DNA of 64,000 bases from Thalassolituus sp. UBA674 (GCA_002298335.1 DBNK01000003.1:1-64000); one strand, 5' to 3'; positions 17,810 through 26,876 are shown, numbered from the stretch's first letter. A program made the numbers and translations. The notes: generated from the sequence alone by a model not told the origin.

Positions 17810-18061
17810 ATGATGAATTTTACGCTCTATGGAACAGAGGGCTGTCACCTCTGCGATGAAGCCGGAGCACTGATTATGTCGGTGGCGACGGGGATGCAGG
17901 TGGCCGTCTGGCAGGAAGACATTGCGGATTCTGAAGCATTGTTCAGTCGCTACGGAACCCGGATTCCGGTGCTGAAAAATGAGAGCAGGGGTACTGAGCT
18001 CGACTGGCCGTTTGATGCCGCTCAGCTCAGGGAATTTCTCGGGGACGTTCAGCCAGACTGA
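17810..18061 (+). CDS. Glutaredoxin family protein (DUF836 type)
   Basis: An 83-residue thioredoxin-fold protein with the opening strand FTLYGTEGCHLCDEA, giving a CHLC dithiol site at about residues 13-16. The RIPVLKNE segment supplies the cis-proline. It belongs to the short glutaredoxin-like (DUF836) group, whose partners are not well defined. The ATG at 17810 is followed by a second ATG at 17813 that could equally be used. A lipoprotein gene starts 34 bases downstream on the same strand. Confidence 0.82.
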   Translation: MMNFTLYGTEGCHLCDEAGALIMSVATGMQVAVWQEDIADSEALFSRYGTRIPVLKNESRGTELDWPFDAAQLREFLGDVQPD

Positions 18062-18095
18062 GCGTATCTGCAGCAATAACAACAAGACGGATATT

Positions 18096-18806
18096 ATGAA
18101 AAAACTGATTCTGCTTTCTCTCACCGCACTGCTGGCGACAGGGTGTGCACAGAACCAGCTGTCTGAAAAAGGCACGGTTGCTTTCGATGTATTACAGGCC
18201 GATGCCATGATGAATACCTGGCGCTATGAATGTTCACAGGTCAGCAGCCGTGCGCGTCAGGTTGCTGAAACCACCCGTGACGAATGGTGGGGCCGCAACA
18301 GCGATAAAGTCCGCAGTGCCGATTTTGGCCTCGCCTACAACATCATGGGTGTGTCGGATGAGCGGATCAGCACAGGTGCACGCATGGCGATGGGGGTTAC
18401 CTGGGAGATCCAGGAGCGTGCGGTTAATACGGTACGCGCGAAAATTGAAGACAGCTCTGATAAAGAAGGGCTGTGTCTGAAAATTATGTCGCAGTACCGT
18501 AATGGTGACTGGGATATCCGCGGTTCAGAAGAAATGAATGAAATGCTGGCGTCCATGCGCAATAACGCCAGTGCCCAGTCGGCGGATAAGAAAGTCCGCG
18601 AGAGTATGATCAAGGCTTCGACCGGTGTGCGTTATGGCCGCTCCTTTTATGTGGTTGAAACCCTGGCTCGTCAGGAAGGCTGTTCAGAGGCCCGGGTCAG
18701 CCTGATCAAAGGCGAATGGCCGAATGAAATCTACAATGTCGACTGTCAGGAAAAACCTCTGCTGCTGGTGCGTTGTGAGTGGGGCCAGTGTCGTCCGTTT
18801 GAATAA
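18096..18806 (+). CDS. Predicted lipoprotein, function unknown
   Basis: A 236-residue protein with a lipoprotein signal (MKKLILLSLTALLATGCAQ, Cys17). The mature part is mainly helical and polar, with several cysteines (for example YECSQ, GLCLKI, EGCSEA, NVDCQ, VRCEWGQC) that could form periplasmic disulfides. I recognise no family. The C-terminus RCEWGQCRPFE is notable because the DNA encoding CRPFE and its stop is repeated three more times downstream. ATG 18096 fits the signal peptide; the frame is open further upstream but overlaps the glutaredoxin gene. Confidence 0.7.
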   Translation: MKKLILLSLTALLATGCAQNQLSEKGTVAFDVLQADAMMNTWRYECSQVSSRARQVAETTRDEWWGRNSDKVRSADFGLAYNIMGVSDERISTGARMAMGVTWEIQERAVNTVRAKIEDSSDKEGLCLKIMSQYRNGDWDIRGSEEMNEMLASMRNNASAQSADKKVRESMIKASTGVRYGRSFYVVETLARQEGCSEARVSLIKGEWPNEIYNVDCQEKPLLLVRCEWGQCRPFE

Positions 18807-18957
18807 CGGATGCACTGAGGAGAAATAAGAGTGTCGTCCGTTTGAATAACGGGCGCGCTGGAAGGGAAAAAAGAGTGTCGTCCGTTTGAGTAACGGGCGC
18901 GCTGAAGGGAAATAAGAGTGCCGGCCGTTTGAAAAACCGATGCTCCGGACAGAAAAG
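18787..18957 (+). repeat. Four-unit tandem repeat (43-44 bp) including the lipoprotein stop codon
   Basis: Units begin at about 18787, 18830, 18874 and 18917. The first contains the last codons and stop of the lipoprotein gene. Each unit starts with AGTGTCGTCCGTTTGAATAA or a close variant, continues with a CGGGCGCGCTG-like segment and ends in GAAATAAGA. Units 1-3 are nearly identical; unit 4 is degenerate. Spacing is 43, 44 and 43 bases. It looks like local slippage or unequal duplication of a gene terminus. It ends at an intrinsic terminator. Confidence 0.85.
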
Positions 18958-18987
18958 CGGATAAGTAACACCTTATCCGCTTTTTTT
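18957..18987. terminator. Strong bidirectional terminator
   Basis: GCGGATAAG (18957-18965) pairs with CTTATCCGC (18972-18980) across a TAACAC loop, followed by seven T. Preceding A residues allow function on the other strand. It separates the lipoprotein/repeat transcript from the convergent comEA-like gene. Confidence 0.85.
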
Positions 18988-18994
18988 ATGCTTC

Positions 18995-19288
18995 TTACTC
19001 CAACGTCAGCAGCTGGATATTTTCCTTCAAGGTAGCTTCACCGATGCCTTTGACTTCGGTCAGTTCTTCCACCGACTCAAAATTACCGAACTGTTCCCGG
19101 TAACTGACGATAGCCTGTGCTTTGGCACTGCCTATGCCCTTTAACTTTTCCAGTTCTTCAACCGTAGCGGTATTGATATTGATCAGAGGCTGGTGGTCCA
19201 TGGTCTCTTCGGCCTTGGCCGTCAGGCTGGTCACGGCCAGCAGCAGAACCATGGCACCAGCGGCCAGTAAGTGTCCCATTCCTTTCAT
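18995..19288 (-). CDS. ComEA-like helix-hairpin-helix DNA-binding protein
   Basis: A 97-residue protein with a signal peptide (residues 1 to about 26, ending AKA) and one ComEA domain: ININTATVEELEKLKGIGSA followed by a second hairpin, VKGIGEATL. ComEA proteins bind incoming DNA in the periplasm during natural transformation, and this short single-domain form is common in proteobacteria. ATG 19288 is chosen because AAGGAG lies six bases upstream; ATG 19294 would abut it. No other competence gene is in the window. Terminators flank both sides, so it is monocistronic. Confidence 0.88.
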   Translation of the reverse strand: MKGMGHLLAAGAMVLLLAVTSLTAKAEETMDHQPLININTATVEELEKLKGIGSAKAQAIVSYREQFGNFESVEELTEVKGIGEATLKENIQLLTLE

Positions 19289-19383
19289 TGTCATCTCCTT
19301 ATGATCAGTGCAGGTAAACCGCGCATGGCGGCCTTTCAGATTAGGTGAGAAAAATGGACCGGAAAATACTCCGCCAGAATGAA

Positions 19384-19410
19384 AAAAGCACCGGAATTAC
19401 CGGTGCTTTT
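19384..19410. terminator. Bidirectional intrinsic terminator
   Basis: AAAAGCACCGG and CCGGTGCTTTT form an 11-base perfect stem with an AATTA loop. The terminal A and T runs give function on both strands. On the minus strand it follows topA, 30 bases after the stop. Confidence 0.85.
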
Positions 19411-19439
19411 CGAGGAGATAACAGTCTGAGAAACGATGT

Positions 19440-22097
19440 TTATTTCTTAGTTGTTTTCTTTTTGGGTGCTGCTTTTTTCTCACTGACTACCCACTTTCTG
19501 CCGTCGTAGACCGCACTCCAGCCGGTGGCTTTGCCGTCTTTTTCACTGAGCACGTACTGCTCTTTGGATTTACGGCTGTAGCGGACAATCGCCGGGTTTT
19601 TGTCCTTGTCGGTCAGCGGCGCTTCCAGCAGAAAATGGTATTTCTCAGGCAGTTCAGCCTTGTGCGGGATCAGTTCCGAGACCAGTGGCGCCCGGGTTTC
19701 ACGATTCTTCGGAAACTGGCTGGCGGCCAGGAACAGACCGGCGGCACCGTCACGCAGTACGTAGGTGTCATCCACCTTTTCGCACTTGAGCTCGGGCATA
19801 GGTATCGGGTCCATTTTCGGTGGTGCTGCTTCGCCGTTTTTCAGCAGTTTACGGGTGTTTTTGCAGGTGTCATTGGTACAGCCGAAATACTTACCGAAAC
19901 GACCGGATTTGAGCTGCATCTCTGAGCCACACTTGTCACATTCCAGTGTCGGGCCATCGTAGCCTTTGATCTTGAACTGACCCTTTTCCACCTCGAATCC
20001 GGGGCAGTCCGGATTGTTACCGCAGATGTGAACTTTACGGGTTTCATCCAGCAGGTAGCTCTCCATCGCCGCATCACAGATTTTGCAGCGGTGCTTATGC
20101 ATCAGACGGCGGCTTTCCGCTTCTTCATCCTCATCGGCGGTGATGGCTTCTTCACCGGGAATCAGGTTCAGCGTCTGAGTACAGCGTTCTTTCGGCGGCA
20201 GACTGTAACCGGAACAACCGAGGAATACGCCGGTAGAGCCGTTGCGGATCTGCATATGACGGCCGCAGTTCGGGCATTCAATGTCGGTATCCACCGGATT
20301 GTTCGGGCGCATGCCATCGGCTTCACCGGCTTTATTCAGCTGATCAGTGAAACCGTCGTAGAAGTTATCCAGCACCTGGGTCCAGTTCACTTCGCCTTCG
20401 GCGATGTCATCCAGCTTCTCTTCCATGTTGGCGGTAAAGCTGTAGTCCATCAGATCGGAGAAGTTTTCGGTCAGACGGCTGGTGACGATATCGCCCATTT
20501 TCTCGGCGTAGAAACGACGTCCCTTGAGGCTGACGTAACCACGCTCCTGAATGGTGGAGATGATGGACGCATAGGTCGACGGACGGCCAATACCGCGTTT
20601 TTCCAGTTCTTTTACCAGTGCTGCTTCTGAGAAGCGCGGCGCGGGTTTGGTGAAATGTTGTTTCGGGTCCAGTTTTACCAGATCCAGTACGTCGCCTTCC
20701 TGTACCGCGGGCAGCAGTACATCCTCGTCGCCTTTGGAGCCCTGTGGGGGCAGCACTTTCAGGTGACCGTCAAAGCGGATTACGCGGCCGCGGGTTTTCA
20801 GTTCGTAGTCACCACAGGCAATGGTTACTGTGGTGCTGTGGAAGCGCGCATCGGTTACCTGACAGGCGACGAAACGGCGCCAGATCAGATCGTACAGGCG
20901 CTGGGCATCAGGCTCGGCACTGGTGAGATCAGCAGGGCGTAGCTTCACATCGGACGGACGGATCGCTTCGTGCGCTTCCTGAGCGCCTTCCTTGCTGGAA
21001 TACACGCGTGGGCTGTCTGGCAGGTAGTCTTTACCCAGCTTATCGCTGATGTAGTCGCGTACGCTGTTCACAGCGTCCTGGCTCAGGTTGGTCGAGTCGG
21101 TCCGCATGTAGGTGATATAACCGGCCTCATACAGACGCTGGGCCAGTGTCATGGTTTTCTTCACGCTGAAGCCGAGACGGGTACTGGCCGCCTGCTGCAG
21201 GGTGGACGTAATGAATGGTGCTGCAGGGCGGGAGCTGGTCGGCTTGTCTTCGCGCTTGCTGACGGCGTATTTACCGGCATTGAGCAGGGCAATGGCAGCC
21301 ATAGTATCGGCTTCGTTGACCGGGCGGAATTCATCTCCCTTGTGCCTGACGACCTGTGCACGCAGGGCTTCACCGGCGCCGGTCGACAGGTCTGCAAAGG
21401 CTTCCCAGTACTCTTCCGGAATGAAGGCGCGGATTTCGCGTTCGCGCTCGACGATCAGGCGCACTGCCACGGACTGTACGCGTCCGGCAGAGAGACCACG
21501 GGCAATCTTGCTCCACAGCAGTGGTGAGACCATAAAGCCAACCACCCGGTCGAGGAAACGCCGTGCCTGTTGAGCGTTTACCCGGTTCATATTCAGCTCG
21601 GATGGCTGTTCGAATGCCGCCTGGATCGCTTTCTTGGTGATCTCGTTGAACACCACCCGGCGATAGGGCTTATCGGTATGACCTATGACTTCCCGCAGGT
21701 GCCAGGCAATGGCTTCCCCTTCGCGGTCCAAATCCGTTGCGAGGTAGATCTGGTCGGCGTTTTCGGCCAGACGCTTGAGTTCATCAACAACTTTTTCTTT
21801 ACCGGGGAGCACTTCGTAACTGGCTTTCCAGTCGTGTTCCGGATCGACGCCCATACGGCCGATCAGTTGCTCGTGGGCTTTCTGCTTTTTATAAGCTTCT
21901 TTTTCATCGGGCGACATCTTACGGGTAAGAGCGGCCTGACGTGCCCGTTCCTTCGGATCACTTTTGCTGGCAGAGCCGGATGTCGGCAAGTCGCGGATAT
22001 GTCCGATACTCGACTTAACAACAAAGTCTTTACCCAGGTATTTGTTGATGGTTTTGGCTTTGGCAGGTGATTCCACGATCACCAGTGACTTACCCAT
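19440..22097 (-). CDS. topA: DNA topoisomerase I (type IA)
   Basis: Relaxes negative supercoils through a transient 5'-phosphotyrosine. The 885-residue protein opens with the Toprim strand LVIVESPAKAKTINKYLG, and the acidic ATDLDREGEAIAWHL supplies the metal site. The nucleophile is Tyr330 in GYITYMRTDSTNLS. The strand-passage motif RRFLDRVVGF and the DNA-binding LSAGRVQSVAVRLIVERE are intact. Three cysteine clusters (CPNCGRHM, CKICDAAM, CDKCGSEM) form zinc-ribbon-like C-terminal domains. A Lys-rich tail, also usual in these enzymes, ends the chain. It is transcribed alone and divergently from the next gene. Confidence 0.97.
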   Translation of the reverse strand: MGKSLVIVESPAKAKTINKYLGKDFVVKSSIGHIRDLPTSGSASKSDPKERARQAALTRKMSPDEKEAYKKQKAHEQLIGRMGVDPEHDWKASYEVLPGKEKVVDELKRLAENADQIYLATDLDREGEAIAWHLREVIGHTDKPYRRVVFNEITKKAIQAAFEQPSELNMNRVNAQQARRFLDRVVGFMVSPLLWSKIARGLSAGRVQSVAVRLIVEREREIRAFIPEEYWEAFADLSTGAGEALRAQVVRHKGDEFRPVNEADTMAAIALLNAGKYAVSKREDKPTSSRPAAPFITSTLQQAASTRLGFSVKKTMTLAQRLYEAGYITYMRTDSTNLSQDAVNSVRDYISDKLGKDYLPDSPRVYSSKEGAQEAHEAIRPSDVKLRPADLTSAEPDAQRLYDLIWRRFVACQVTDARFHSTTVTIACGDYELKTRGRVIRFDGHLKVLPPQGSKGDEDVLLPAVQEGDVLDLVKLDPKQHFTKPAPRFSEAALVKELEKRGIGRPSTYASIISTIQERGYVSLKGRRFYAEKMGDIVTSRLTENFSDLMDYSFTANMEEKLDDIAEGEVNWTQVLDNFYDGFTDQLNKAGEADGMRPNNPVDTDIECPNCGRHMQIRNGSTGVFLGCSGYSLPPKERCTQTLNLIPGEEAITADEDEEAESRRLMHKHRCKICDAAMESYLLDETRKVHICGNNPDCPGFEVEKGQFKIKGYDGPTLECDKCGSEMQLKSGRFGKYFGCTNDTCKNTRKLLKNGEAAPPKMDPIPMPELKCEKVDDTYVLRDGAAGLFLAASQFPKNRETRAPLVSELIPHKAELPEKYHFLLEAPLTDKDKNPAIVRYSRKSKEQYVLSEKDGKATGWSAVYDGRKWVVSEKKAAPKKKTTKK

Positions 22098-22323
22098 AGG
22101 CCTTCAATCGTCCTTCTGTCGTTTACTGCCAGCAATAGAGCCGACACTTTAATGCTAAACCATAGGGGCAGGTCAAGCCTTGTGATTCCCATGTTGACGG
22201 GCAGCATGGTGAAAAGTTGCTAGACTTTGTAAATAATCCGGCACACTTCAGGCCGGGCTGTCAGGGAATTTTCAGGCATATGACGGGTGTCATAGCAGTT
22301 GCGGGAATCTGAGTGAGGATTGA

Positions 22324-23100
22324 ATGGCGACGGCAGGTTGGATACTACTGGTGACAATTCCACTGGCATTGCTGATGCTGGCTGCGCTGATGTACAACCA
22401 TCATCTTCAGGTGAAGGAAAAAAACAAAGCCCAGGCCCGTGTTGTCCGTCAGAAAGCCTACTCTCTTCTGGAGGCCCTGGAGTATCTGATTCAGGTCGAT
22501 AATCACCGCGATATCCAGAAACTGGTACTGAAGCGCGTAGAAGATCTGTACGCCCGTGCCAATGACATGGCCGGTGGCGAAACCAAAGACACAGGTTTTG
22601 ATCCGGCTCCCTTCCGCGCCAGAATTGAAGAAAAACACCCGATACGGACTGTGATGCATGGCGAGCAGGAGATACGTTACCTGCGCCGCCAGTTCTCGAC
22701 GGTGCTGAAAATGCTGGTGCCTATGGTGCGGTCGCGCGAAATTTCCCAGAACGCGCTGCACGAGTACCGTAGTTATCTCAAAACCACTTTGCTGCGCCGG
22801 GAAGTGGATACCTACATCCTTCAGGGGGATAACGCCGCGGAGAAGGACAACATCGCCACGGCAGCCAACTACTATAAAGCGGCCAAGAAGCGTCTGATTG
22901 AATTCGATGTGCAGTTCGCGGAAAAAAGCGAAATGATCAAATCTGTTACAGACAAGGCGGCGAGTCTGTTCCGTGGTGAAAAGCCTTCTGAAGTGTCAGA
23001 AGACGATAATCTGTCGCGCAAACTCGCCGAGGAAGAACCAACCGTTAACGAGTTCGGTATCCCTCTGAGCTTCTCTGAAGGTGCGAAGAAGAAGTACTGA
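22324..23100 (+). CDS. Membrane-anchored helical protein, function unknown
   Basis: A 258-residue protein with one N-terminal helix (about residues 5-24). A long charged, helix-rich cytoplasmic-like domain follows, containing ALEYLIQVDNHRDIQKLVLK and a TPR-like pair, DNIATAANYYKAAKKR. The C-terminus is acidic and ends in a basic SEGAKKKY. I do not recognise a family. GAGGA precedes the ATG at good spacing. It is divergent from topA across a 226-base intergenic region, which should contain promoters for both genes. The repeated amphipathic helices suggest a scaffold or coiled-coil role, but nothing more can be said. Confidence 0.65.
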   Translation: MATAGWILLVTIPLALLMLAALMYNHHLQVKEKNKAQARVVRQKAYSLLEALEYLIQVDNHRDIQKLVLKRVEDLYARANDMAGGETKDTGFDPAPFRARIEEKHPIRTVMHGEQEIRYLRRQFSTVLKMLVPMVRSREISQNALHEYRSYLKTTLLRREVDTYILQGDNAAEKDNIATAANYYKAAKKRLIEFDVQFAEKSEMIKSVTDKAASLFRGEKPSEVSEDDNLSRKLAEEEPTVNEFGIPLSFSEGAKKKY

Positions 23101-23167
23101 TTCCACAGCCGTTCCCATCTTTTCTTCACTTTGCGACACTGGGCGCTTTCACTGAGACCGGGTGTGC

Positions 23168-24061
23168 ATGGCGCTTTCTTCTTTTATTTCATGTCTGACA
23201 CCGGTCAGCGCGCTCACGCCTCAGGCTCTGCCGGCCTGGCAGGGCCCGGGAAGGGTGGATGTCCTGCGCCTGGATCAGCTGCATCCTCTTATTTCAGGTA
23301 ACAAAGCCTTCAAGCTCAGTGGCTGGCTGGAGCGTTTTGAGTCCGGTGGCTATCAGCGCCTGCTGAGTTTCGGAGGCCCATGGTCGAATCATCTGCACGC
23401 CTTATCCGGGCTGGCACAGTCTCTCGGTCTCCCGGTCACCGCCATCGTACGCGGCTATGAACATCTGCCACTGACGCCGACGCTGGAAGACTGTCGTGAC
23501 CGGGGTATGCAACTGGTGTTTGCGTCAAAGAAAGACTATGCCCGGCGTGATGACCCTGACTGGCAGCAGGCCCTGGCGGAAGAATATCAGGCACTGGTGA
23601 TACCGGAAGGTGGTCAGGGCAGGGCAGGCGAGAAGGGCCTGGCGGCACTGGCGCCGCTGACGGAAGACTATGATGAGGTCTGGCTGGCGGCGGGAACGGG
23701 CACCACCGCCCGCGGACTGGCCATGCATCTCAGACCCGGCCAGACACTGGTGGCGGTGAATGCGGTGGCTGATCAGGGGGCGCTGAGACGCCGGTGGCAG
23801 CTACTGGACTGGCCCTGTCAGTGGCGTCTTCTGGATGATTATCACGGCGGCGGTTTTGGACGCTGCGGGCCGGGGCTGCTGCAGCTGATAGAGCATTGCG
23901 ATGGTGAGGGATTGCCACTGGACCCGGTCTACACCGCGAAACTTCTTGCAGCTCTGCACGGAGAACAGCAGGCCGGGCGGCTGACCCATGCACGGCGCCT
24001 GCTGATCCACACCGGCGGGTTACAGGGACGGCGCGGTGTTCCCGGGCTCACTCATCCCTGA
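23168..24061 (+). CDS. PLP-dependent enzyme of the ACC deaminase/D-cysteine desulfhydrase family
   Basis: A 297-residue fold-type II PLP enzyme. The cofactor lysine is expected at Lys46 in ISGNKAFKL. The substrate-binding Ser/Asn cluster FGGPWSNH and the glycine-rich phosphate loop AAGTGTTARG are present. The family includes ACC deaminase and D-cysteine desulfhydrase; the specific reaction cannot be assigned. ATG 23168 is preferred over GTG 23162. Its 3' end overlaps the convergent DUF1853 gene by ten bases. Confidence 0.83.
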   Translation: MALSSFISCLTPVSALTPQALPAWQGPGRVDVLRLDQLHPLISGNKAFKLSGWLERFESGGYQRLLSFGGPWSNHLHALSGLAQSLGLPVTAIVRGYEHLPLTPTLEDCRDRGMQLVFASKKDYARRDDPDWQQALAEEYQALVIPEGGQGRAGEKGLAALAPLTEDYDEVWLAAGTGTTARGLAMHLRPGQTLVAVNAVADQGALRRRWQLLDWPCQWRLLDDYHGGGFGRCGPGLLQLIEHCDGEGLPLDPVYTAKLLAALHGEQQAGRLTHARRLLIHTGGLQGRRGVPGLTHP

Positions 24062-24963
24062 ACCCACTCATCGGCGACAATCATCCAGCGCTCGTGTTCA
24101 TCCCAGTACGCGGGTGTCATCCCTTCAGCCGGATGAAAGTTCATCCGCGCAATGCACACCGAAGATGACAGATGGCGGAAGTGCAGCTGCAGGTAATCCA
24201 GCATCTCGGCATTACTGATCGCAAAAGAGGACACCGCGGGGCTCATCCATTCGGGTTTTGACAACACATACCAGACCGGGCTGTCATCGGTAAGATCAAG
24301 ATACTCAGGCAGACGGCTAATGGCACTCCAGACTCCACGCCAGTGCTGCGGGTGAACCTCAGGCGGCAGGATGGCACTGTCGTGCAGCGGATGAAACAGA
24401 CAGCCACGCATCAGTGCGCGGGAGATCACCGGGCCGGTGGTACCGGGCAGGGGAATACCCTCTGCAACAGCACGCTGGGGCAGGCTCAGCTGACGTTCAC
24501 GGGTGTGTCTCAGTTTCTGGTCGAGGCGGTCGCGGCGGTTGGGGCCGACCCAGCCGTCGGCGGTGCCCAGATAAAACTTCAGCGCCAGCTCAAGATGCAG
24601 GGTATGGTCATCCTGGGGCAGGAGCAGGTCCAGTTCGCCCAGTGTGGTGGTGCCGTCGTTGATCTGCAGATTGGCCTCAAACGGCTGGTTGCAGGCGCTC
24701 AGGGCGTGGTGCCAGAGCTGCTCAAAACGGAATCCGAGGCGCATGCTGGTGAATTCACAGTCATGGCCGCCAGCACGGCTGACACAGTCGGGCGTGAGCT
24801 GCGGCAGGTCTCTCTCAGGTGTGGCACTCCAGTCACACTGCAGCAGCGACGGACCGAACACACTCCACAGCAGATCACGCACGGGGTTGTGTGTGACTTT
24901 GTCCGCGTTGTCGTTTTCTGTGCCGGAACCGGTCCGGGGGGCAGGTAACAGGTCTGGCTTCAT
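24052..24963 (-). CDS. DUF1853 family protein
   Basis: A 303-residue soluble protein. Features typical of DUF1853 include RFEQLWHHAL near residue 80, the LGELDLLLP segment and HLELALKFYLG. The two acidic strands and the LKFYLG lysine resemble a PD-(D/E)xK nuclease core: E in FEQLW, D in ELDLL, ExK in ELALK. That resemblance is my inference, not an established activity. It sits divergently 61 bases from nadK, as in several Pseudomonas genomes. Confidence 0.8.
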   Translation of the reverse strand: MKPDLLPAPRTGSGTENDNADKVTHNPVRDLLWSVFGPSLLQCDWSATPERDLPQLTPDCVSRAGGHDCEFTSMRLGFRFEQLWHHALSACNQPFEANLQINDGTTTLGELDLLLPQDDHTLHLELALKFYLGTADGWVGPNRRDRLDQKLRHTRERQLSLPQRAVAEGIPLPGTTGPVISRALMRGCLFHPLHDSAILPPEVHPQHWRGVWSAISRLPEYLDLTDDSPVWYVLSKPEWMSPAVSSFAISNAEMLDYLQLHFRHLSSSVCIARMNFHPAEGMTPAYWDEHERWMIVADEWVQG

Positions 24964-25024
24964 CTGTGGTATAAACGGCGGCAGGTTTTGTTGTCAGTTT
25001 CACACCCGAGGTTACCAGTTTCTG

Positions 25025-25912
25025 ATGGAAGAGTTCCGCAATATCGGCATTATCGGCCGTCTGAACAGTAATAAGGTAATCGATACCATCCGCCGCCTGT
25101 CGCGCTATCTGCTGGATGAGGGCTACCACACGATTCTGGATGACCGCATTGCCGAAGTGATGCCGGGCCATGGTATGCAGGTGTGCAATGTCTCCATGCT
25201 GGGTGAAATCTGTGACATGGTGATCGTGGTCGGTGGTGACGGCAGTCTGCTCGGTGCTGCCCGTGCGCTCGCGCGTTTCAATACGCCGGTGCTGGGGATC
25301 AACCGTGGCCGTCTTGGCTTCCTCACTGATATCAGCCCGGATGACGACATGTTTGAAGCTGTGCAGGCGGTGCTGGATGGCCAGTACACCGAAGAGCGTC
25401 GTTTCCTGCTCGATGCCGAAGTCAAACGCGATGGCAACCCCATTGGTTCGGCCACCGGCCTCAATGATATTGTGCTGCATCCGGGTAAATCCGCACGCAT
25501 GATCGCCTTCGAACTCTACATTGAAGGCCAGTTTGTGTATTCCCTGCGTGCTGACGGCCTGATCGTCTCCACGCCGACCGGCTCCACCGCCTATGCCCTG
25601 TCCGGTGGCGGCCCTATCATGCATCCGAAACTGGATGCGCTGGCACTGGTGCCTATGTTCCCGCATACCCTGTCGAGCCGCCCGATCGTGGTGGATGGCA
25701 ACAGCGAGATCAAGATCATCGTTGACTCTTCTCAGGCGCTGTACCCGACCGTCAGCTGTGACGGACAGACGCACATTCCCTGTGCGCCGGGAGACAGCAT
25801 TACCATCCGTAAAAAGGCCCACAAGCTGAAACTGATTCATCCGAAAGGTCACAACTTCTACGAAATATGCCGCACTAAGCTTGGCTGGAACAGCAGTAAC
25901 CTCGGAGATTAA
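25025..25912 (+). CDS. nadK: NAD kinase
   Basis: Phosphorylates NAD to NADP using ATP. The 295-residue protein has the diagnostic VVGGDGSLLGAAR loop (GGDGS near residue 71), the NRGRLGFLTD motif, an internal NDIVLHPG box, and the C-terminal LIVSTPTGSTAYALSGGGP signature. The ATG at 25025 matches the family start (MEEFRNIGIIGR). The frame stays open for several hundred bases upstream, but that part is antisense to DUF1853 and not coding. The phosphoesterase gene begins one base after its stop, opening the block nadK–phosphoesterase–rhomboid–yeaC–DUF2797. Confidence 0.96.
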   Translation: MEEFRNIGIIGRLNSNKVIDTIRRLSRYLLDEGYHTILDDRIAEVMPGHGMQVCNVSMLGEICDMVIVVGGDGSLLGAARALARFNTPVLGINRGRLGFLTDISPDDDMFEAVQAVLDGQYTEERRFLLDAEVKRDGNPIGSATGLNDIVLHPGKSARMIAFELYIEGQFVYSLRADGLIVSTPTGSTAYALSGGGPIMHPKLDALALVPMFPHTLSSRPIVVDGNSEIKIIVDSSQALYPTVSCDGQTHIPCAPGDSITIRKKAHKLKLIHPKGHNFYEICRTKLGWNSSNLGD

Positions 25913-25913
25913 G

Positions 25914-26876
25914 ATGCAACAGGGCTATGACCTGATCGGGGATATCCACGGCTGTGGTGAAACCCTGATCAAGCTGCTGGAACAGATGGGGTACAGCAAG
26001 AAAAACGGCGTCTACCAGCATCCTAAGCGCAAAGCGCTGTTCCTGGGTGACATTGTTGACCGCGGGCCGCACATCCGCCTCGCCTGTCACGTGGTACGTG
26101 ATATGGTCGATGGTGGTTATGCCGATATCGTCATGGGTAACCACGAGTACAATCTGGTCACCTATCTGACCGAGGCGCCGCCGGGGATACGCCAGCCGTA
26201 CCTGCGTCCGCACACGCCGCGCAACACCTTTATTGTTGAACAGACGCTGGAGCAGTTTGCCAACTACCCGCACGAGTTCAACGAATTCCTCGACTGGTTC
26301 CTGACCATTCCGCTGTTCCGCGAATACGAGAACTTCCGTGTGGTGCACGCCTGTTGGGATCTGGACATGATTCCGGAATATCTGGAGCGTTACGGCACCA
26401 ACATGATCACCAAAGACATGCTGGCAGAGTCGGTGCAGACGGATTCGTTCCTGTATCAGTTCCTCGACCGCATTCTGCGTGGTACCAGTCTGCGTCTGCC
26501 GGATGGCCGCTCGATCACCTCGAAAGACGGCATGGTGCGCAAATTCTTCCGCGCCAAGTTCTGGGAGATGGACCCGCAGCATTATCAGGATGTGGTGTTT
26601 CAGCCCGACCCGCTGCCACAGGACATTGCCTACGGTCTGCTGAGTGAAGATGAGAAGAACCAGCTGCTGTATTACGGTCCGGAAGAAAAACCGCTGTTTA
26701 TCGGGCATTACTGGATGTCGGGCTTACCTGCCCCCATTATGCCCAATATCGCATGTCTGGATTACAGTGCGGTGAAATACGGCCGCCTGGCAGCCTACCG
26801 CATGGATTCAGAAACGGCGCTGCAGACCAATAAGTTCACCTGGATCAAAGTCGAGAAACCGGAACGGCATCAATAA
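25914..26876 (+). CDS. Metallophosphoesterase (PPP/PrpE-like)
   Basis: A 320-residue calcineurin-like phosphoesterase with the ordered metal motifs DLIGDIHGCGETL, FLGDIVDRGP and VMGNHEYN. A downstream FIGHYWMSG histidine completes the site. The pattern matches bacterial PPP-family phosphatases or diadenosine-tetraphosphatase-like enzymes; the substrate is not determined. CGGAG lies upstream of ATG 25914. The stop overlaps the rhomboid start (TAATG). Its place directly after nadK is conserved in Pseudomonas-like genomes. Confidence 0.87.
   Translation: MQQGYDLIGDIHGCGETLIKLLEQMGYSKKNGVYQHPKRKALFLGDIVDRGPHIRLACHVVRDMVDGGYADIVMGNHEYNLVTYLTEAPPGIRQPYLRPHTPRNTFIVEQTLEQFANYPHEFNEFLDWFLTIPLFREYENFRVVHACWDLDMIPEYLERYGTNMITKDMLAESVQTDSFLYQFLDRILRGTSLRLPDGRSITSKDGMVRKFFRAKFWEMDPQHYQDVVFQPDPLPQDIAYGLLSEDEKNQLLYYGPEEKPLFIGHYWMSGLPAPIMPNIACLDYSAVKYGRLAAYRMDSETALQTNKFTWIKVEKPERHQ

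Noticed and set aside
24644..25024. An N-terminal extension of NAD kinase by about 127 residues
   Set aside because: The region is antisense to DUF1853, and the known family start is at ATG 25025.
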